Positions 1 to 8,340 are shown, counted from the first letter of the stretch. The stretch is 64,000 nucleotides of DNA from Collinsella sp. AF23-2 (GCF_003459245.1 NZ_QRVG01000012.1:6580-70579), one strand, 5' to 3'. Notes: generated from the sequence alone by a model not told the origin. Made by a program: numbers and translations.

Positions 1-159
1 GAAGACGAGCTGGGTACGCTTGAGGTTGGCAAGCTTGCCGATATCTGCGTGCTCGATCGGGATGTGTTCGACCTCGATTATCGCGACGCACGCGATCTTG
101 CGGTTGACATGACGATGTCGGACGGACAAATCGTGTTCGATCGAAATAAGGAGGCATAA
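1..159 (+). CDS. amidohydrolase family protein, C-terminal end (partial)
   Basis: The reading frame is open from the first base and stops at 157-159, so only the last 52 residues are present. They include GTLEVGKLADICVLD and a short beta-rich tail (MTMSDGQIVFDR). This is the typical end of amidohydrolase-superfamily enzymes such as N-acetylglucosamine-6-phosphate deacetylase, D-aminoacylase or imidazolonepropionase, where the C-terminal strands close the small beta-sandwich domain. The stop lies one base before the ATG of the FrlC-like gene, so it is probably the upstream gene of that operon. A frame-internal AAGGAGG near 148-154 serves as the ribosome site of the next gene. The substrate cannot be told from this fragment. 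Confidence 0.75.
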   Translation, partial: EDELGTLEVGKLADICVLDRDVFDLDYRDARDLAVDMTMSDGQIVFDRNKEA

Positions 160-160
160 G

Positions 161-1012
161 ATGCCTGAATCCAAACCGACGCTGCGCCGCGAGCAGATTG
201 CGGGCATGAATATCCACTACATCATGTGGTCGCTCGATTACTTCCTTGATGTGCAGCAGCGCTTGGGCTTTGAGTCCATTGAGCTGTGGTGTGCGGAGCC
301 GCATGTGACGCTCGACCACACGGGCTACTTTGAGGCTGAGGTCCTGGCGAAAAAGGCTGCAGACCGTGGGCTTAGGTATCGTACTCTGTGCCCCGAGAAT
401 GTTGTCTATCCTTGGCAGTACTGCGCACGCAAACCGCTGCATGAACAGCGCAGCCTGGCGTACTTTAAGCACGGCATTGAGCTTGCCGAGGTACTTGGGT
501 GCGACCGTATGTCCGTCAACTCGGGCTGGGGCGACTGGGACGAGGACCGCGAGGAAGCCTGGAAGCGCAGCCGCGAGCACTTGTCCATTCTGGCGGAGTA
601 TGCCGGCGAGCACGGTCTGGTGCTTACGATGGAAAGTCTGCGTCCCGAGGAGAGCAACCTTGTGACGACGGTTTCCGATGCGAAGCGCATGATTGACGAG
701 GTCGCGAGCCCGTACTTACAGCCTATGGTTGATACAACCGCGATGGGCGTTGCAGGCGAGACGCTCGAGGACTGGTTTGCCGCCTTTGGTGATGGGGCAA
801 TTCACGAGATGCACTTTATCGACGGTGACCCGTATGGCCATCTGGTGTGGGGCGATGGCAAGCACGATATGGACGCCTTCGTCGCCACGCTCAACGCCCA
901 TGGTTTCGACGGCATGCTGGGCCAGGAAATCACGGACGGTCGTTACTACGATGATCCGGCGGCGGCAGATGCCAAGAACATGGCCGCATTCGAGAAATAT
1001 CTGATTGACTAA
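161..1012 (+). CDS. FrlC-like sugar epimerase (xylose isomerase-like TIM barrel)
   Basis: A 283-residue AP-endonuclease-2/xylose-isomerase-like TIM barrel. It shares the layout of fructoselysine 3-epimerase FrlC: a P-E-N-x-x-Y-P stretch near residue 80, an ESLRPEESN metal/substrate loop in the middle (compare E-x-L-x-P-x-E-S-N in E. coli FrlC), MVD after it, and a late HFIDGD plus a GQEITDG segment supplying metal ligands. The family isomerises or epimerises ketose or Amadori compounds using Mn/Co. Translation starts one base after the preceding stop with a strong AAGGAGG, so it is co-transcribed and probably coupled. The following deglycase and kinase support a role in Amadori-product use (for example psicoselysine to fructoselysine). 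Another keto-sugar epimerase specificity is possible. Confidence 0.7.
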   Translation: MPESKPTLRREQIAGMNIHYIMWSLDYFLDVQQRLGFESIELWCAEPHVTLDHTGYFEAEVLAKKAADRGLRYRTLCPENVVYPWQYCARKPLHEQRSLAYFKHGIELAEVLGCDRMSVNSGWGDWDEDREEAWKRSREHLSILAEYAGEHGLVLTMESLRPEESNLVTTVSDAKRMIDEVASPYLQPMVDTTAMGVAGETLEDWFAAFGDGAIHEMHFIDGDPYGHLVWGDGKHDMDAFVATLNAHGFDGMLGQEITDGRYYDDPAAADAKNMAAFEKYLID

Positions 1013-1073
1013 AACAACTATCGGCCACGCAGCCAACGTCATTGATTGCGGCCAAACAAGAAAGGAACTGGAT

Positions 1074-2042
1074 ATGAACGCACACGATCTGATCAAAGAG
1101 GCAATTGCCGAGAAGGGCAAGTTCGACAGCGTCTACTGGATTGCTTGCGGTGGCTCCATGATTGATTTGATCCCGGCCCATGAGCTTCTGCAGCGCGAGG
1201 CAACCACCTTCACTTCGTATATCTATACGGCTCGCGAGTTCGATATCATGCGTCCGCGTCGTCTGGGCGAGAAGTCCCTGGTCATCGCTTGTAGCCACAG
1301 TGGCAACACCCCTGAGGTCGTCGAGGGCTGCGAGATTGCCCTTGCTGCCGGCGCTACGGTGATCGCCCAGACCGACAACGCTGGATCTAAGATCGACACC
1401 GGTAAATGGACCACGTGGGTCTACCCGTGGGGCGAGGGCGTGCCGCAGGCCGAGGTCCCCGCTGGCATTTCGCTGTCGCTTGCGGCAGAGCTGCTCGATC
1501 AGCAGGAGGGTTACGCCGATCTTGCCGATATGTATGCCGGTATCGCCGAGATGGATAAGATTCTTCCCCCGGCACGCGAGAAGGTAAATGCCGAGCTGGG
1601 CGATCGCTTTGCCAAGCTTTGCCAGGAGCACGAGTTCTTCTATATTCTGGGCAGCGGTCCCAACTTTAGCCAGACCTACGGTTTCGCTATCTGCTCTCTT
1701 ATGGAGATGCAGTGGCAGCACTGCAGCTACATCCACTCTGCCGAGTACTTCCATGGCCCCTTCGAGGCTACTCAGGATGGCGTTTTTTACTTCCTGCAGA
1801 TGGGCTCCAGCGAGTGCCGTGCTATGGACGAGCGCGCCCTGGCGTTCCTTAAGACGCATACCGATACGCTGATGGTGCTCGATGCCAAGGAGTACGGTAT
1901 GGAAGCCGTGCCGGCGAGCGTCCGTGCCTATCTGGACCCGGTGCTGTTCTATGCCATGAACTGCGAGCTGCGTGCCGCACGCGGCAAGGTGTTTGATCAC
2001 GATCCCGATTTCCGTCGCTATATGGGTGTTGTCGAGTACTAG
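1074..2042 (+). CDS. frlB: fructoselysine-6-phosphate deglycase-like SIS protein (FrlB)
   Basis: A 322-residue protein with two SIS (sugar isomerase) domains. The first carries the CSHSGNTPE phosphosugar loop near residues 72-80. The second contains SAEYFHGPFE, which is highly typical of FrlB/GlmS-type isomerase domains and carries the catalytic Glu and His. FrlB splits fructoselysine 6-phosphate into glucose 6-phosphate and lysine in the cytoplasm. I place the start at the ATG at 1074, which has AAGGAA 7 bases upstream; the frame stays open upstream to 1005 but without a ribosome site. The gene sits between an FrlC-like epimerase and an FrlD-like kinase, the same set as the E. coli frl operon. 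The related glucoselysine deglycase (GfrF) or a fructosamine deglycase are alternatives. Confidence 0.8.
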   Translation: MNAHDLIKEAIAEKGKFDSVYWIACGGSMIDLIPAHELLQREATTFTSYIYTAREFDIMRPRRLGEKSLVIACSHSGNTPEVVEGCEIALAAGATVIAQTDNAGSKIDTGKWTTWVYPWGEGVPQAEVPAGISLSLAAELLDQQEGYADLADMYAGIAEMDKILPPAREKVNAELGDRFAKLCQEHEFFYILGSGPNFSQTYGFAICSLMEMQWQHCSYIHSAEYFHGPFEATQDGVFYFLQMGSSECRAMDERALAFLKTHTDTLMVLDAKEYGMEAVPASVRAYLDPVLFYAMNCELRAARGKVFDHDPDFRRYMGVVEY

Positions 2043-2056
2043 AAGGAGCAAAGGCC

Positions 2057-2920
2057 ATGGCATTTAACGTTAACGCGCTCGGATTTGGCGACAACGTCGT
2101 CGATCGCTACGAGCATATCCACACCATGTATCCCGGCGGCAATGCGGTGAACTTCGCCGTTTATGCCAAGAAATGCGGTGCCGCACGCTCTGCATACATG
2201 GGCATTTTTGGCAATGACGCCGCTGCCGAGCATGTCATTGCAAGCCTCGAGGATGAGGGTATCGAGCTTGACAAGTGCGAGCAGATGATTGGCGAGAACG
2301 GGGCGGCTCGCGTGACCGTCGTTGACGGTGACCGTGTCTTCCTTGGCTCCAACGAGGGCGGTATCCGTGGCGATGTGCGCTATGTCCTTGATCGCTTTGA
2401 CCTTGCGTACATGAAGCAGTTCGATGTGGTTCATTCGGGCAACTACTGCTTTACCGAGCGCGAGCTGCCCAAGTTGAAGGCTGCGGGCGTCACGGTCTCT
2501 TTTGACTTTTCGGACGACTCCACCGACGAGTACTACGAGCAGATTGCGCCCTACGTCGATTTCGCTTTCTTTAGTGCGGCGGATGCCGCGAGTGAGGACG
2601 AGATTCGCGAGCGTCTGGCATGGGTGAAGGGCCTGGGTCCGCGTTTTGTGTCGGCTACGGCGGGCGCCGAGGGCTGCATTGCTTACGACGGCGAGCGTTA
2701 TTACCGCCAGCTGGCTAAACCGGTAACGGACATGAAGGACACCATGGGGGCGGGCGACTCGTTCCTCACCTCGTTTTTGATGTGCTATCTCGATTCCGCC
2801 AAGCGTGGTGAGGATGGCGCCGAGGCCATCGAGCGCGCGCTCGACTTTGCTGCCGGGTTTGCCTCGACCGTGTGCGGCATGGAAGGTTCTTGGGGCCACG
2901 GAGCGCCAATCGTCGAATAG
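2057..2920 (+). CDS. frlD: fructoselysine 6-kinase-like PfkB kinase (FrlD)
   Basis: A 287-residue PfkB/ribokinase-family carbohydrate kinase. The N-terminal GDNVVDRY, the substrate loop PGGNAVNFAVYAKK (residues 31-44) and the C-terminal DTMGAGDSF motif with catalytic Asp (around 230-238) all match FrlD. HSGNYC and FDFSDDS lie between them as in the E. coli enzyme. It would phosphorylate fructoselysine at O6 with ATP, feeding the FrlB deglycase encoded 14 bases upstream. The ribosome site AGAAGGAGC precedes the ATG. FrlD fits better than a generic ribokinase because of the short lid region and the gene order. Confidence 0.8.
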   Translation: MAFNVNALGFGDNVVDRYEHIHTMYPGGNAVNFAVYAKKCGAARSAYMGIFGNDAAAEHVIASLEDEGIELDKCEQMIGENGAARVTVVDGDRVFLGSNEGGIRGDVRYVLDRFDLAYMKQFDVVHSGNYCFTERELPKLKAAGVTVSFDFSDDSTDEYYEQIAPYVDFAFFSAADAASEDEIRERLAWVKGLGPRFVSATAGAEGCIAYDGERYYRQLAKPVTDMKDTMGAGDSFLTSFLMCYLDSAKRGEDGAEAIERALDFAAGFASTVCGMEGSWGHGAPIVE

Positions 2921-2990
2921 CTTAAGAAAGCGTACGGCGGTCTGGCTATGAGGTCTTGGACAGCCGATGCAAAACAATAAGCAAAACGCG

Positions 2991-3024
2991 AAAAGGGGGC
3001 TCGCCATGTGGTGGGTCCCCTTTT
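2991..3024 (+). terminator. stem-loop between the two kinase genes
   Basis: AAAAGGGG at 2991-2998 pairs with CCCCTTTT at 3017-3024, giving an 8-bp stem and an 18-nt loop that ends in four T. It lies 70 bases after the frlD-like stop and only 6 bases before the ribosome site of the next kinase. It can act as a weak terminator or a processing/attenuation hairpin that lowers expression of the downstream genes. Confidence 0.5.
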
Positions 3025-3041
3025 GAACATTGGAGAAGACC

Positions 3042-3842
3042 ATGGGTATTAAAGCGTGCGCGGCTGGTTTTTGCTGCGCGGACGTCTATCAGAACATCGG
3101 CGTGTTCTATCCGACTGGTAACGGCATTGACTGGGGTATCCATCTTGCACGAATGGGCGTTTCGGTATCCGCCGTGTCGGTTGTCGGCAAGGACGAGTAC
3201 GGAGACAAGATGAGAGAGGCGCTGGCCGCTGAGGGGTTCGATATCTCACATCTGCGGGTGGAGGATGGCGACACCTCGGTGATGCTCATGGCATTGAAAG
3301 ACGGCGTCGATCGCGTGCATCTCGAGGCAATCGATGGCGTAATGGAGACATATCGTCCGAATGAAGATGACCGGGCGTTTATCCTAGAGCATGACATCAT
3401 TCATACCGACCTGTTTGGCAATTGTTTGGACCTCCTGCCCGAATGGCATGATGCGGGCAGGACGGTGGTTATGGACTTCTCGGTGTTCAGCCAGGATCCC
3501 GAATATGCATGCGAGGCTCATTTTCCTTACGTAGACTATGCGTTCATGTCGTTTGAAGAGGACACTCCGGAGCTGCGAGACTGGGTACGCCACGTGCAGG
3601 AATTGGGACCGCGCGTTGCGGTTGCCACGCTTGGCGAGAAGGGAAGCATTGCCTATGACGGTGAGCGCTTCTATGAGTGCGGGATCGTACCGGCGGAGAA
3701 GGTCGTTAATACCGTGGGTGCCGGCGACTCGTATATTGCCGGGTTTACCAAGGGCGTGATCGATGGCCTTGATATTCCGGCGTGTATGAAAGCGGGCGCT
3801 GAGCTGTCGTCCCGAGTGATTGGTTCGTTTGAGCCGTACTAG
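3042..3842 (+). CDS. second PfkB-family carbohydrate kinase
   Basis: A 266-residue PfkB kinase with an SVVGKDEYGDKM segment (around residues 46-57), VVMDFS in the middle, ATLGEKGSIAYDG, and the catalytic NTVGAGDSYIAGF motif near residues 224-236. I choose the ATG at 3042 because GGAGAAG lies 4 bases before it; a TTG at 3030 would overlap that site. It resembles FrlD in length and in its middle section, but the substrate loop is TGNGIDWGIHLARMG rather than GGNAVNFAVY, so its sugar is probably different. Candidates are another Amadori product or a different ketose. It is the fifth gene of the operon and is separated from frlD by a stem-loop. Confidence 0.75.
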   Translation: MGIKACAAGFCCADVYQNIGVFYPTGNGIDWGIHLARMGVSVSAVSVVGKDEYGDKMREALAAEGFDISHLRVEDGDTSVMLMALKDGVDRVHLEAIDGVMETYRPNEDDRAFILEHDIIHTDLFGNCLDLLPEWHDAGRTVVMDFSVFSQDPEYACEAHFPYVDYAFMSFEEDTPELRDWVRHVQELGPRVAVATLGEKGSIAYDGERFYECGIVPAEKVVNTVGAGDSYIAGFTKGVIDGLDIPACMKAGAELSSRVIGSFEPY

Positions 3843-3869
3843 GGTCAAATGCCTGGAAAGGAGTACGAA

Positions 3870-4730
3870 ATGGTTATCGACATGTTGGTCCATCCTATGC
3901 TCTACGGCGAGATCTGTAAGCCGGGTGATGAGCCTGATGGATTCGGCTTTTGGTCACGAGAATTTGGTATGGGGCATATGGGCCCCATGGATTGGGATGA
4001 GCTTCAAGTCGAGATGGACGTCTGCGATGTGCAGAAGAGCGTGCTCATGCCGCTCGATGTAACCACGGCATGCGGAGGACACTTTGGCACCAACGACCAG
4101 ATTGCCATGCTGGTTGCCGCGCATCCCGATCGTCTGTGGGGATTTGCGAGCGTAGACCCGCAGGTGAGCGGTGCCGCAGACGAATTGGAGCGCGCCTTTA
4201 CCGAGTTGGGGGCAAAGGGGCTTTGCCTGCATCCTGCAAAGCAGGGTTTTGCCCCCGATGATGCTGTGGCCGAGCCGCTTTACGAGCTGTGCGAGCGCTA
4301 TAACAAGCCGGTGGTTTTCCATGCCGGTATGTCTTGGGAGCCTGGCGCAGAGCTCTCGCGCAGTAACCCGCTTGCATTTGAGCACACAATCGCAACGCAT
4401 CCAAATGTGCGCTTTAGTTTGACTCACTTTGGCTGGCCCTGGGTGCGCGAGACCGTGGCGATGCTGCTCAAGTATCCCAACTGCTACACGGACACCTCTA
4501 TCACTTACATCGATTCGCCCGAGGAGATGATGCAGCGTCTTTTCACGGTCGATATGGGGCCGCTGTGGTATGAGCGTGCGCTATCGCATCAAGTGATGTT
4601 CGCCAGCAATACGCCGCGCTTCCGTGCGTTCAAACTCAAGCGGGCGCTCGATACCGTGTCCATGCGCGATGATGCGCGAGAAAGGCTCTACTGGGGTAAT
4701 GCCCTGCGTTTTCTTGAAGGGGATGAGTGA
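3870..4730 (+). CDS. amidohydrolase-2 family metal-dependent hydrolase
   Basis: A 286-residue TIM-barrel hydrolase of the amidohydrolase-2 (ACMSD/uronate-isomerase-like) type. Visible elements are GFASVDPQ, KGLCLHPAKQGF (strand 2), VVFHAGMSW with the metal-binding His (residues 147-155), SLTHFGWPW with the next His (184-192), and MFASNTPRF near the end, where most relatives have a G-S-D-x-P motif. The catalytic Asp is therefore replaced by Asn (SNTP), so the activity may differ from that of relatives. The ATG at 3870 follows AAAGGAG with 7-base spacing; the ATG at 3849 has no such site. It follows the second PfkB kinase by 27 bases. The substrate is unknown. Confidence 0.7.
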   Translation: MVIDMLVHPMLYGEICKPGDEPDGFGFWSREFGMGHMGPMDWDELQVEMDVCDVQKSVLMPLDVTTACGGHFGTNDQIAMLVAAHPDRLWGFASVDPQVSGAADELERAFTELGAKGLCLHPAKQGFAPDDAVAEPLYELCERYNKPVVFHAGMSWEPGAELSRSNPLAFEHTIATHPNVRFSLTHFGWPWVRETVAMLLKYPNCYTDTSITYIDSPEEMMQRLFTVDMGPLWYERALSHQVMFASNTPRFRAFKLKRALDTVSMRDDARERLYWGNALRFLEGDE

Positions 4731-5161
4731 ACATGGTGACGCTCGAGACATTGAGCTATCTATCGACTGCTCCGGACCAGTTCATCGATATTACCGAAGA
4801 CGTGCACGCTGCCATCGAACGCAGCTCGGTGACGAATGGCTTGGCAGCGATTATTTTGTCGCATACGACCTGTGGAATCGTGGTAAACGAGGGGCTGCCC
4901 TGCGTGGAGACGGATCTTATGGAGACGCTTGATCGCATCGCCCCACTCGATGCTCCCTATGCGCATGCACACTTCCTGCCGAGCTATGGAGCCACCGGCA
5001 ACAACTCCTGTGGGCATATCAAGAGCATGATTTGTGGAAACAGTTGCTTCTTTCCCGTCCAAGATGGCCACATCGTGTGCGGAGGTGCCCAGAACATCTA
5101 TCTTGCGGAGTTTGACGGTCCGCAGAAGCGAAAAGTGTACGTCGAGGTGCTGGGGGAATAA
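4727..5161 (+). CDS. YjbQ/UPF0047 family protein
   Basis: A 144-residue protein of the YjbQ (UPF0047) family, often named secondary thiamine-phosphate synthase. The family landmarks are ILSHTTCGIVVNE with a conserved His and Cys, HAHFLPSYG in the middle, and GTWQ/GGAQNIYLAEFDGP near the C-terminus. E. coli YjbQ has weak thiamine-phosphate synthase activity in vitro, but its physiological role is unsettled. The GTG at 4727 overlaps the preceding stop (GTGA). An ATG at 4733 is an equally good start, as AAGGGG lies 4 or 10 bases away. It ends this operon; the IS remnant begins 14 bases after the stop, so any genes that originally followed have been disrupted. Confidence 0.75.
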   Translation: MNMVTLETLSYLSTAPDQFIDITEDVHAAIERSSVTNGLAAIILSHTTCGIVVNEGLPCVETDLMETLDRIAPLDAPYAHAHFLPSYGATGNNSCGHIKSMICGNSCFFPVQDGHIVCGGAQNIYLAEFDGPQKRKVYVEVLGE

Positions 5162-5174
5162 CGTTCCTGCAATA

Positions 5175-5285
5175 ATGAGCTGCACCCCAAAACTTGGACG
5201 GCTTAAATAAGAACTACGCCGCAAGGGACTGGCTCCGGAACTCCTCCGGGGTCAGTCCCTTCAGTTTAGTCTGCGTCCTCTGCCA
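5175..5285 (-). mobile_element. IS3-family insertion sequence, terminal remnant
   Basis: The piece starts with TGAGCTGCACCCCAAAACTT at 5175, an end of the type found on IS150/IS3-group elements. On the minus strand a transposase C-terminus is readable from about 5285 down to a TAG at 5214-5216, including QTKLKGLTPEEFRSQS, the typical last segment of the IS3 orfB integrase domain. The rest of the element and its other end are absent. The right border is not exact because the fused sequence is also readable as the start of a BtpA-family gene from 5280. Confidence 0.75.
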
Positions 5286-5635
5286 GGTGATCCGTTGTAT
5301 TATCCGGGCGGAAGCGTGTCGCAAGTCGTGGAAGCCGCCAAGCGCAGTTCACGCGCTGCATTTTTTGCGGTGCCTGGGCCGGTGATCTCGGGCTGATTGA
5401 CCGAGATTTCACTCACACCATGCGTCGCAAGACGGCGCTGCGCCTGGACGACCTCAAGCTTTTTCACTTCATCACGAGCGAGGGGGGGGGAGGTTTATCT
5501 CGACGACCGCACGACTGCGGACATTGCCGATTCACTTCTCTTTAATTGTCTTCCAGATGCGATGGTCATCGGCAGTTCGGCTGCCGGTCGTGGTGCTTCG
5601 GGCGAGCTTGCCGATGAGGTCCGCGAGCGTCGCAG
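5280..5635 (+). pseudogene. BtpA/SgcQ-family protein remnant, several frame breaks
   Basis: Three pieces in different frames match the BtpA (photosystem I assembly/SgcQ-like) family. 5280-5360 reads LPGDPLYYPGGSVSQVVEAA, the family's N-terminal P-G-x-P-x-Y region. 5366-5482 reads FCGAWAGDLGLIDRDFTHTM and then LDDLKLFHFITSE. 5490-5635 reads GEVYLDDRTTADIADSLLFN followed by CLPDAMVIG. The first junction lacks roughly 70-90 residues expected in the family, and the second is a frameshift in a run of nine G (5482-5490). The true N-terminus is replaced by the IS3 end and the C-terminus by an FGGY-kinase fragment. BtpA-like proteins are often found beside sugar kinases, so this was probably part of the same catabolic operon. 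Confidence 0.7.
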
Positions 5636-5638
5636 CGT

Positions 5639-6487
5639 GCGGCTGAGGCGACGGGGCTCGCGGCAGGGACACCTGTCTTAGTGGGAACGGGCGACTCTGG
5701 TGCCGAGGCCATTTCGACGGGTGTATTCCGTCCCGGCGATATGATGATTCAGTTGGGGAGTACGGCGTATTTCATCTACCTAGCCGATCATATGATCGAT
5801 GATGCCCGCCTGTGGCCGGGGACGTTTATCATTCCCGGAACTTACGGGATCTGCGCGGGGACCAATACGGCGGGTGCACTCACATCGTGGCTGCGCCAAG
5901 AGCTGTATCGCGACGCCGTAGAGGCCGAGGACCACGGTGGCCCCGATGCATATTCGGTTATGGCGCATGATGCCGCCGATGTGGCGCCGGGTGCCGATGG
6001 GCTCCTGTGTCTGCCGTACTTTGCGGGGGAGCGTACTCCGCTCAACGATCCCGAGGCGCGTGGCGTCTTCTTTGGCCTGACCGGAAGGCATACGCGAGCC
6101 CATATGGTTCGCGCCGCCTTGGAAGGCGTCGCGTATACCGTTGCATCCCATGTCGACATTATCGAGCGAGAGCATGGACTGCCAATTGGGCGCATTATGC
6201 TTGTCGGAGGTGGAACCAAGAATCCAGTTTGGATGCAGGCTATCGCCGACGTATGCGGGCGCGAGGTCTCGGTTGCCAAGGTTACGGTGGGTGCATGCTT
6301 CGGTGATGCCATCATGGCAGCTCTCGCAGGTGGCGCCTATGCATCATGGGATGAGCTCGCCCAAGTCCTTGGCGTTGCGCAAACAATCGTGCCCGATATG
6401 GCTGCCCACGAGTTATATGCGTCGCGCCGTCATATCTTTGACGAATTGTATGCACGCAACCGTGATCTCATGCACGAATTGGTGTAA
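5639..6487 (+). pseudogene. FGGY-family carbohydrate kinase, C-terminal half only
   Basis: From 5639 the frame reads AAEATGLAAGTPVLVGTGDS, then YGICAGTNTAGALTSWLRQE, PYFAGERTPLNDPEARGVFF, and LVGGGTKNPVWMQAIADVCG. These are the second-domain landmarks of xylulokinase/gluconokinase-type FGGY kinases, including the adenosine-binding GGG. The family is about 500 residues and only about 280 remain; the sugar-binding N-terminal domain is missing, so it cannot be active as it stands. The start is fused out of frame to a BtpA-family remnant, which points to a deletion. The longest open frame with a start is 5681-6487 (GTG, 268 residues). Confidence 0.75.
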
Positions 6488-6566
6488 TGCTGCCGAATTG
6501 TACTGCCTACCAATAGGGACTGCGTTGTGCGATTCGCATGCCCCTTGGCATTTTTGCCCACAGGGG

Positions 6567-7349
6567 TTAGCGAAGGTCAAAAACAGAGTGCGCATTTGCT
6601 AAAACTACCGACTCGATGCGCTTTGCGTCACAGTTTTTGAGTGAGGCAATGCGCATCGAGGTCCTTGCGAGCGATCTGATGAGCGACTGCGCGCTTGTTT
6701 CTGTGTTTGGCTCGGCCGGCGCATCGGTCTCGAGCAGCAGGCGGTCGAGTGGAATCTGTCGTGCGTATTCGCGACCGCGCTTGGTCGCGAGCATGCGTTC
6801 GTTGACGGAAAAATAGCAGCCCGCATTACGCGCGCGGGCGAGTTCGTCCGAAGTGCCGCTAAACCAGTGGAAGATGATAGCGGGGGAGTCGGGGTTTGGG
6901 ATGAGTAGCCCATGCGATTCGAGGACGTCCAGTACGGCTCCTGCTGAACGAACGGCGTGAATTGATATCACGCGACCTGCAAGAGGATGCTGCACGAGGG
7001 CATTGCAGAGCCGGTCAAATGCCTGTATTTGTAGCGGTTCGCTTCCGGCAAAGCGCGCGGAAAAGTCGAGTCCTACCTCGCCGATATAGCGCTCTTGGTC
7101 AGCAACTTCGCAAAGCAGATTGACTTCGGCAGGACCGCAACGGCCGTCGGCGAGCCACCAGGGATGGAGGCCAGCGCCCGCGATAATGTTTGGGTAGCGG
7201 CTGGCCCGCTTTTTTGCTGCCGCGAAGTCGCGTGGGTCGACCCCGCAGTCAAAGAGCCCCAGATCCAACGCCGCCGACTCACTGGCTGCAGCATCGGGGC
7301 TGAGCATCAAATCAAGGTGACAATGCGTGTCAAAGAATCGCGGTTCCAT
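6567..7349 (-). CDS. TatD-family metal-dependent hydrolase
   Basis: A 260-residue TatD-type hydrolase. FFDTHCHLDLML at residues 5-16 supplies the first metal-binding His pair, GLHPWW and YIGEVGLDF supply further ligands including the bridging Glu, and LLLETDAPAE near residue 210 carries the catalytic Asp. The family are Mg-dependent 3'-5' DNases or D-aminoacyl-tRNA-deacylase-like enzymes. The length matches (about 255-265 residues). It lies 14 bases downstream of the tcdA-like gene in the same direction. The Gly-rich start codon region has only a weak ribosome site. Confidence 0.85.
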   Translation of the reverse strand: MEPRFFDTHCHLDLMLSPDAAASESAALDLGLFDCGVDPRDFAAAKKRASRYPNIIAGAGLHPWWLADGRCGPAEVNLLCEVADQERYIGEVGLDFSARFAGSEPLQIQAFDRLCNALVQHPLAGRVISIHAVRSAGAVLDVLESHGLLIPNPDSPAIIFHWFSGTSDELARARNAGCYFSVNERMLATKRGREYARQIPLDRLLLETDAPAEPNTETSAQSLIRSLARTSMRIASLKNCDAKRIESVVLANAHSVFDLR

Positions 7350-7363
7350 CGCAGGGCATCCTG

Positions 7364-8161
7364 CTAGTCCAGGCGCTGGCCATCGGAGCGTACGCGCTCA
7401 GTGCCGCGCCCGCTGATCTGGCGGATAACCTCGCCGGCAATCATCTGGCCCATGATGGGCGGCATAAAGCTGGCGGTGCCCAACTCGGTGCGCTCGTGGA
7501 TATTGGAAGGGTCGCGGGGCTGTGTCTTAACCGATTCCTCGCAGCTAAACAGTACATGTAGGCTCTTGATGCCGCGCTTCTTGCATTCTTTGCGCATGAT
7601 GCGGCTCATGGGGTCACGTACCGTATCGAAAATGTCGGCAAAGCGGAGGCACTCGGGATGGAGCTTGTTGGCCCCGCCCATGGAGCTAACCAAACGAATG
7701 CCGTGGTCCTGAGCATATTTGGCAATGGTGAGCTTGGCCGAGATGGTGTCGATGGCGTCGACGACGTAGTCGAGCTTGCCGTCTGTTTGCTCCAAAACGC
7801 TCGCGAAGAACTCGTCGATGTTGTCGCTCAGCAGGTATTCGGTGCGCTTGATAACGGTGGCGGCGGGATTGATATCGCGAATCATGGCTTCCATAACATC
7901 GACCTTGCGTTTGCCGACGGTGCTGTGAAAGGCGATAGCCTGGCGATTGATATTGCTGGGCGCGACGATGTCCTTGTCCAGAATGACGAAATGACCGATG
8001 CCGCCGCGGGCAAGTGCCTCGCAGCAGTTAGATCCCACGCCTCCGCAGCCGAGCACCAGCACCGTGGCATCAGCGAGCTTATCGAGTGCCTCGCGGCCCA
8101 TGATGATCTCGAGCTTGGTGTCGCGTGTCTCGTTGGGAGTTGCGGCTGTGGTTTCAGTCAT
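7364..8161 (-). CDS. tcdA: tRNA threonylcarbamoyladenosine dehydratase (TcdA/CsdL)
   Basis: A 265-residue ThiF/E1-like adenylating enzyme. The nucleotide motif VLVLGCGGVGSNCCEALARG is followed by VILDKDIVAPSNINRQ and a conserved VDAIDTISAK. TcdA cyclises t6A at position 37 of ANN-decoding tRNAs to ct6A using ATP. The start is decided by the ribosome site: GGAGG is directly joined to an ATG at 8167, which leaves no spacing, and sits 6 bases from the ATG at 8161, so 8161 is the likely start (MTETTAATPNE). It appears to be co-transcribed with the TatD-like gene. MoeB/ThiF-type sulfur carrier activation is the alternative, but no sulfur carrier gene is near. Confidence 0.85.
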   Translation of the reverse strand: MTETTAATPNETRDTKLEIIMGREALDKLADATVLVLGCGGVGSNCCEALARGGIGHFVILDKDIVAPSNINRQAIAFHSTVGKRKVDVMEAMIRDINPAATVIKRTEYLLSDNIDEFFASVLEQTDGKLDYVVDAIDTISAKLTIAKYAQDHGIRLVSSMGGANKLHPECLRFADIFDTVRDPMSRIMRKECKKRGIKSLHVLFSCEESVKTQPRDPSNIHERTELGTASFMPPIMGQMIAGEVIRQISGRGTERVRSDGQRLD

Positions 8162-8268
8162 AGACATCCTCCGATGGGGAAGTGAATCGTGTTCTAGCTA
8201 TCGCCATTATAGGTAATCGCCCATAGGCTGCGATGGCGTTTGCTTTGATGTGGTTTGAAGCATTGCGG

Positions 8269-8306
8269 TTAGATAGTTAGACAAACATCTAAATATCGAG
8301 TATAGT
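8269..8306 (+). promoter_or_regulatory. promoter and operator of the sdpR-sdpI pair
   Basis: TTAGAC at 8277-8282 and TATAGT at 8301-8306, with 18-bp spacing, form a good sigma-70 promoter 35 bases before the sdpR-like ATG. A 6-bp inverted repeat, TTAGAT (8269-8274) and ATCTAA (8287-8292), overlaps the -35 box. This is the expected arrangement for autorepression by an ArsR-type repressor. Confidence 0.6.
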
Positions 8307-8340
8307 GTGCGCGTCGAACGAAATGATGAGAGGAGGTCTT

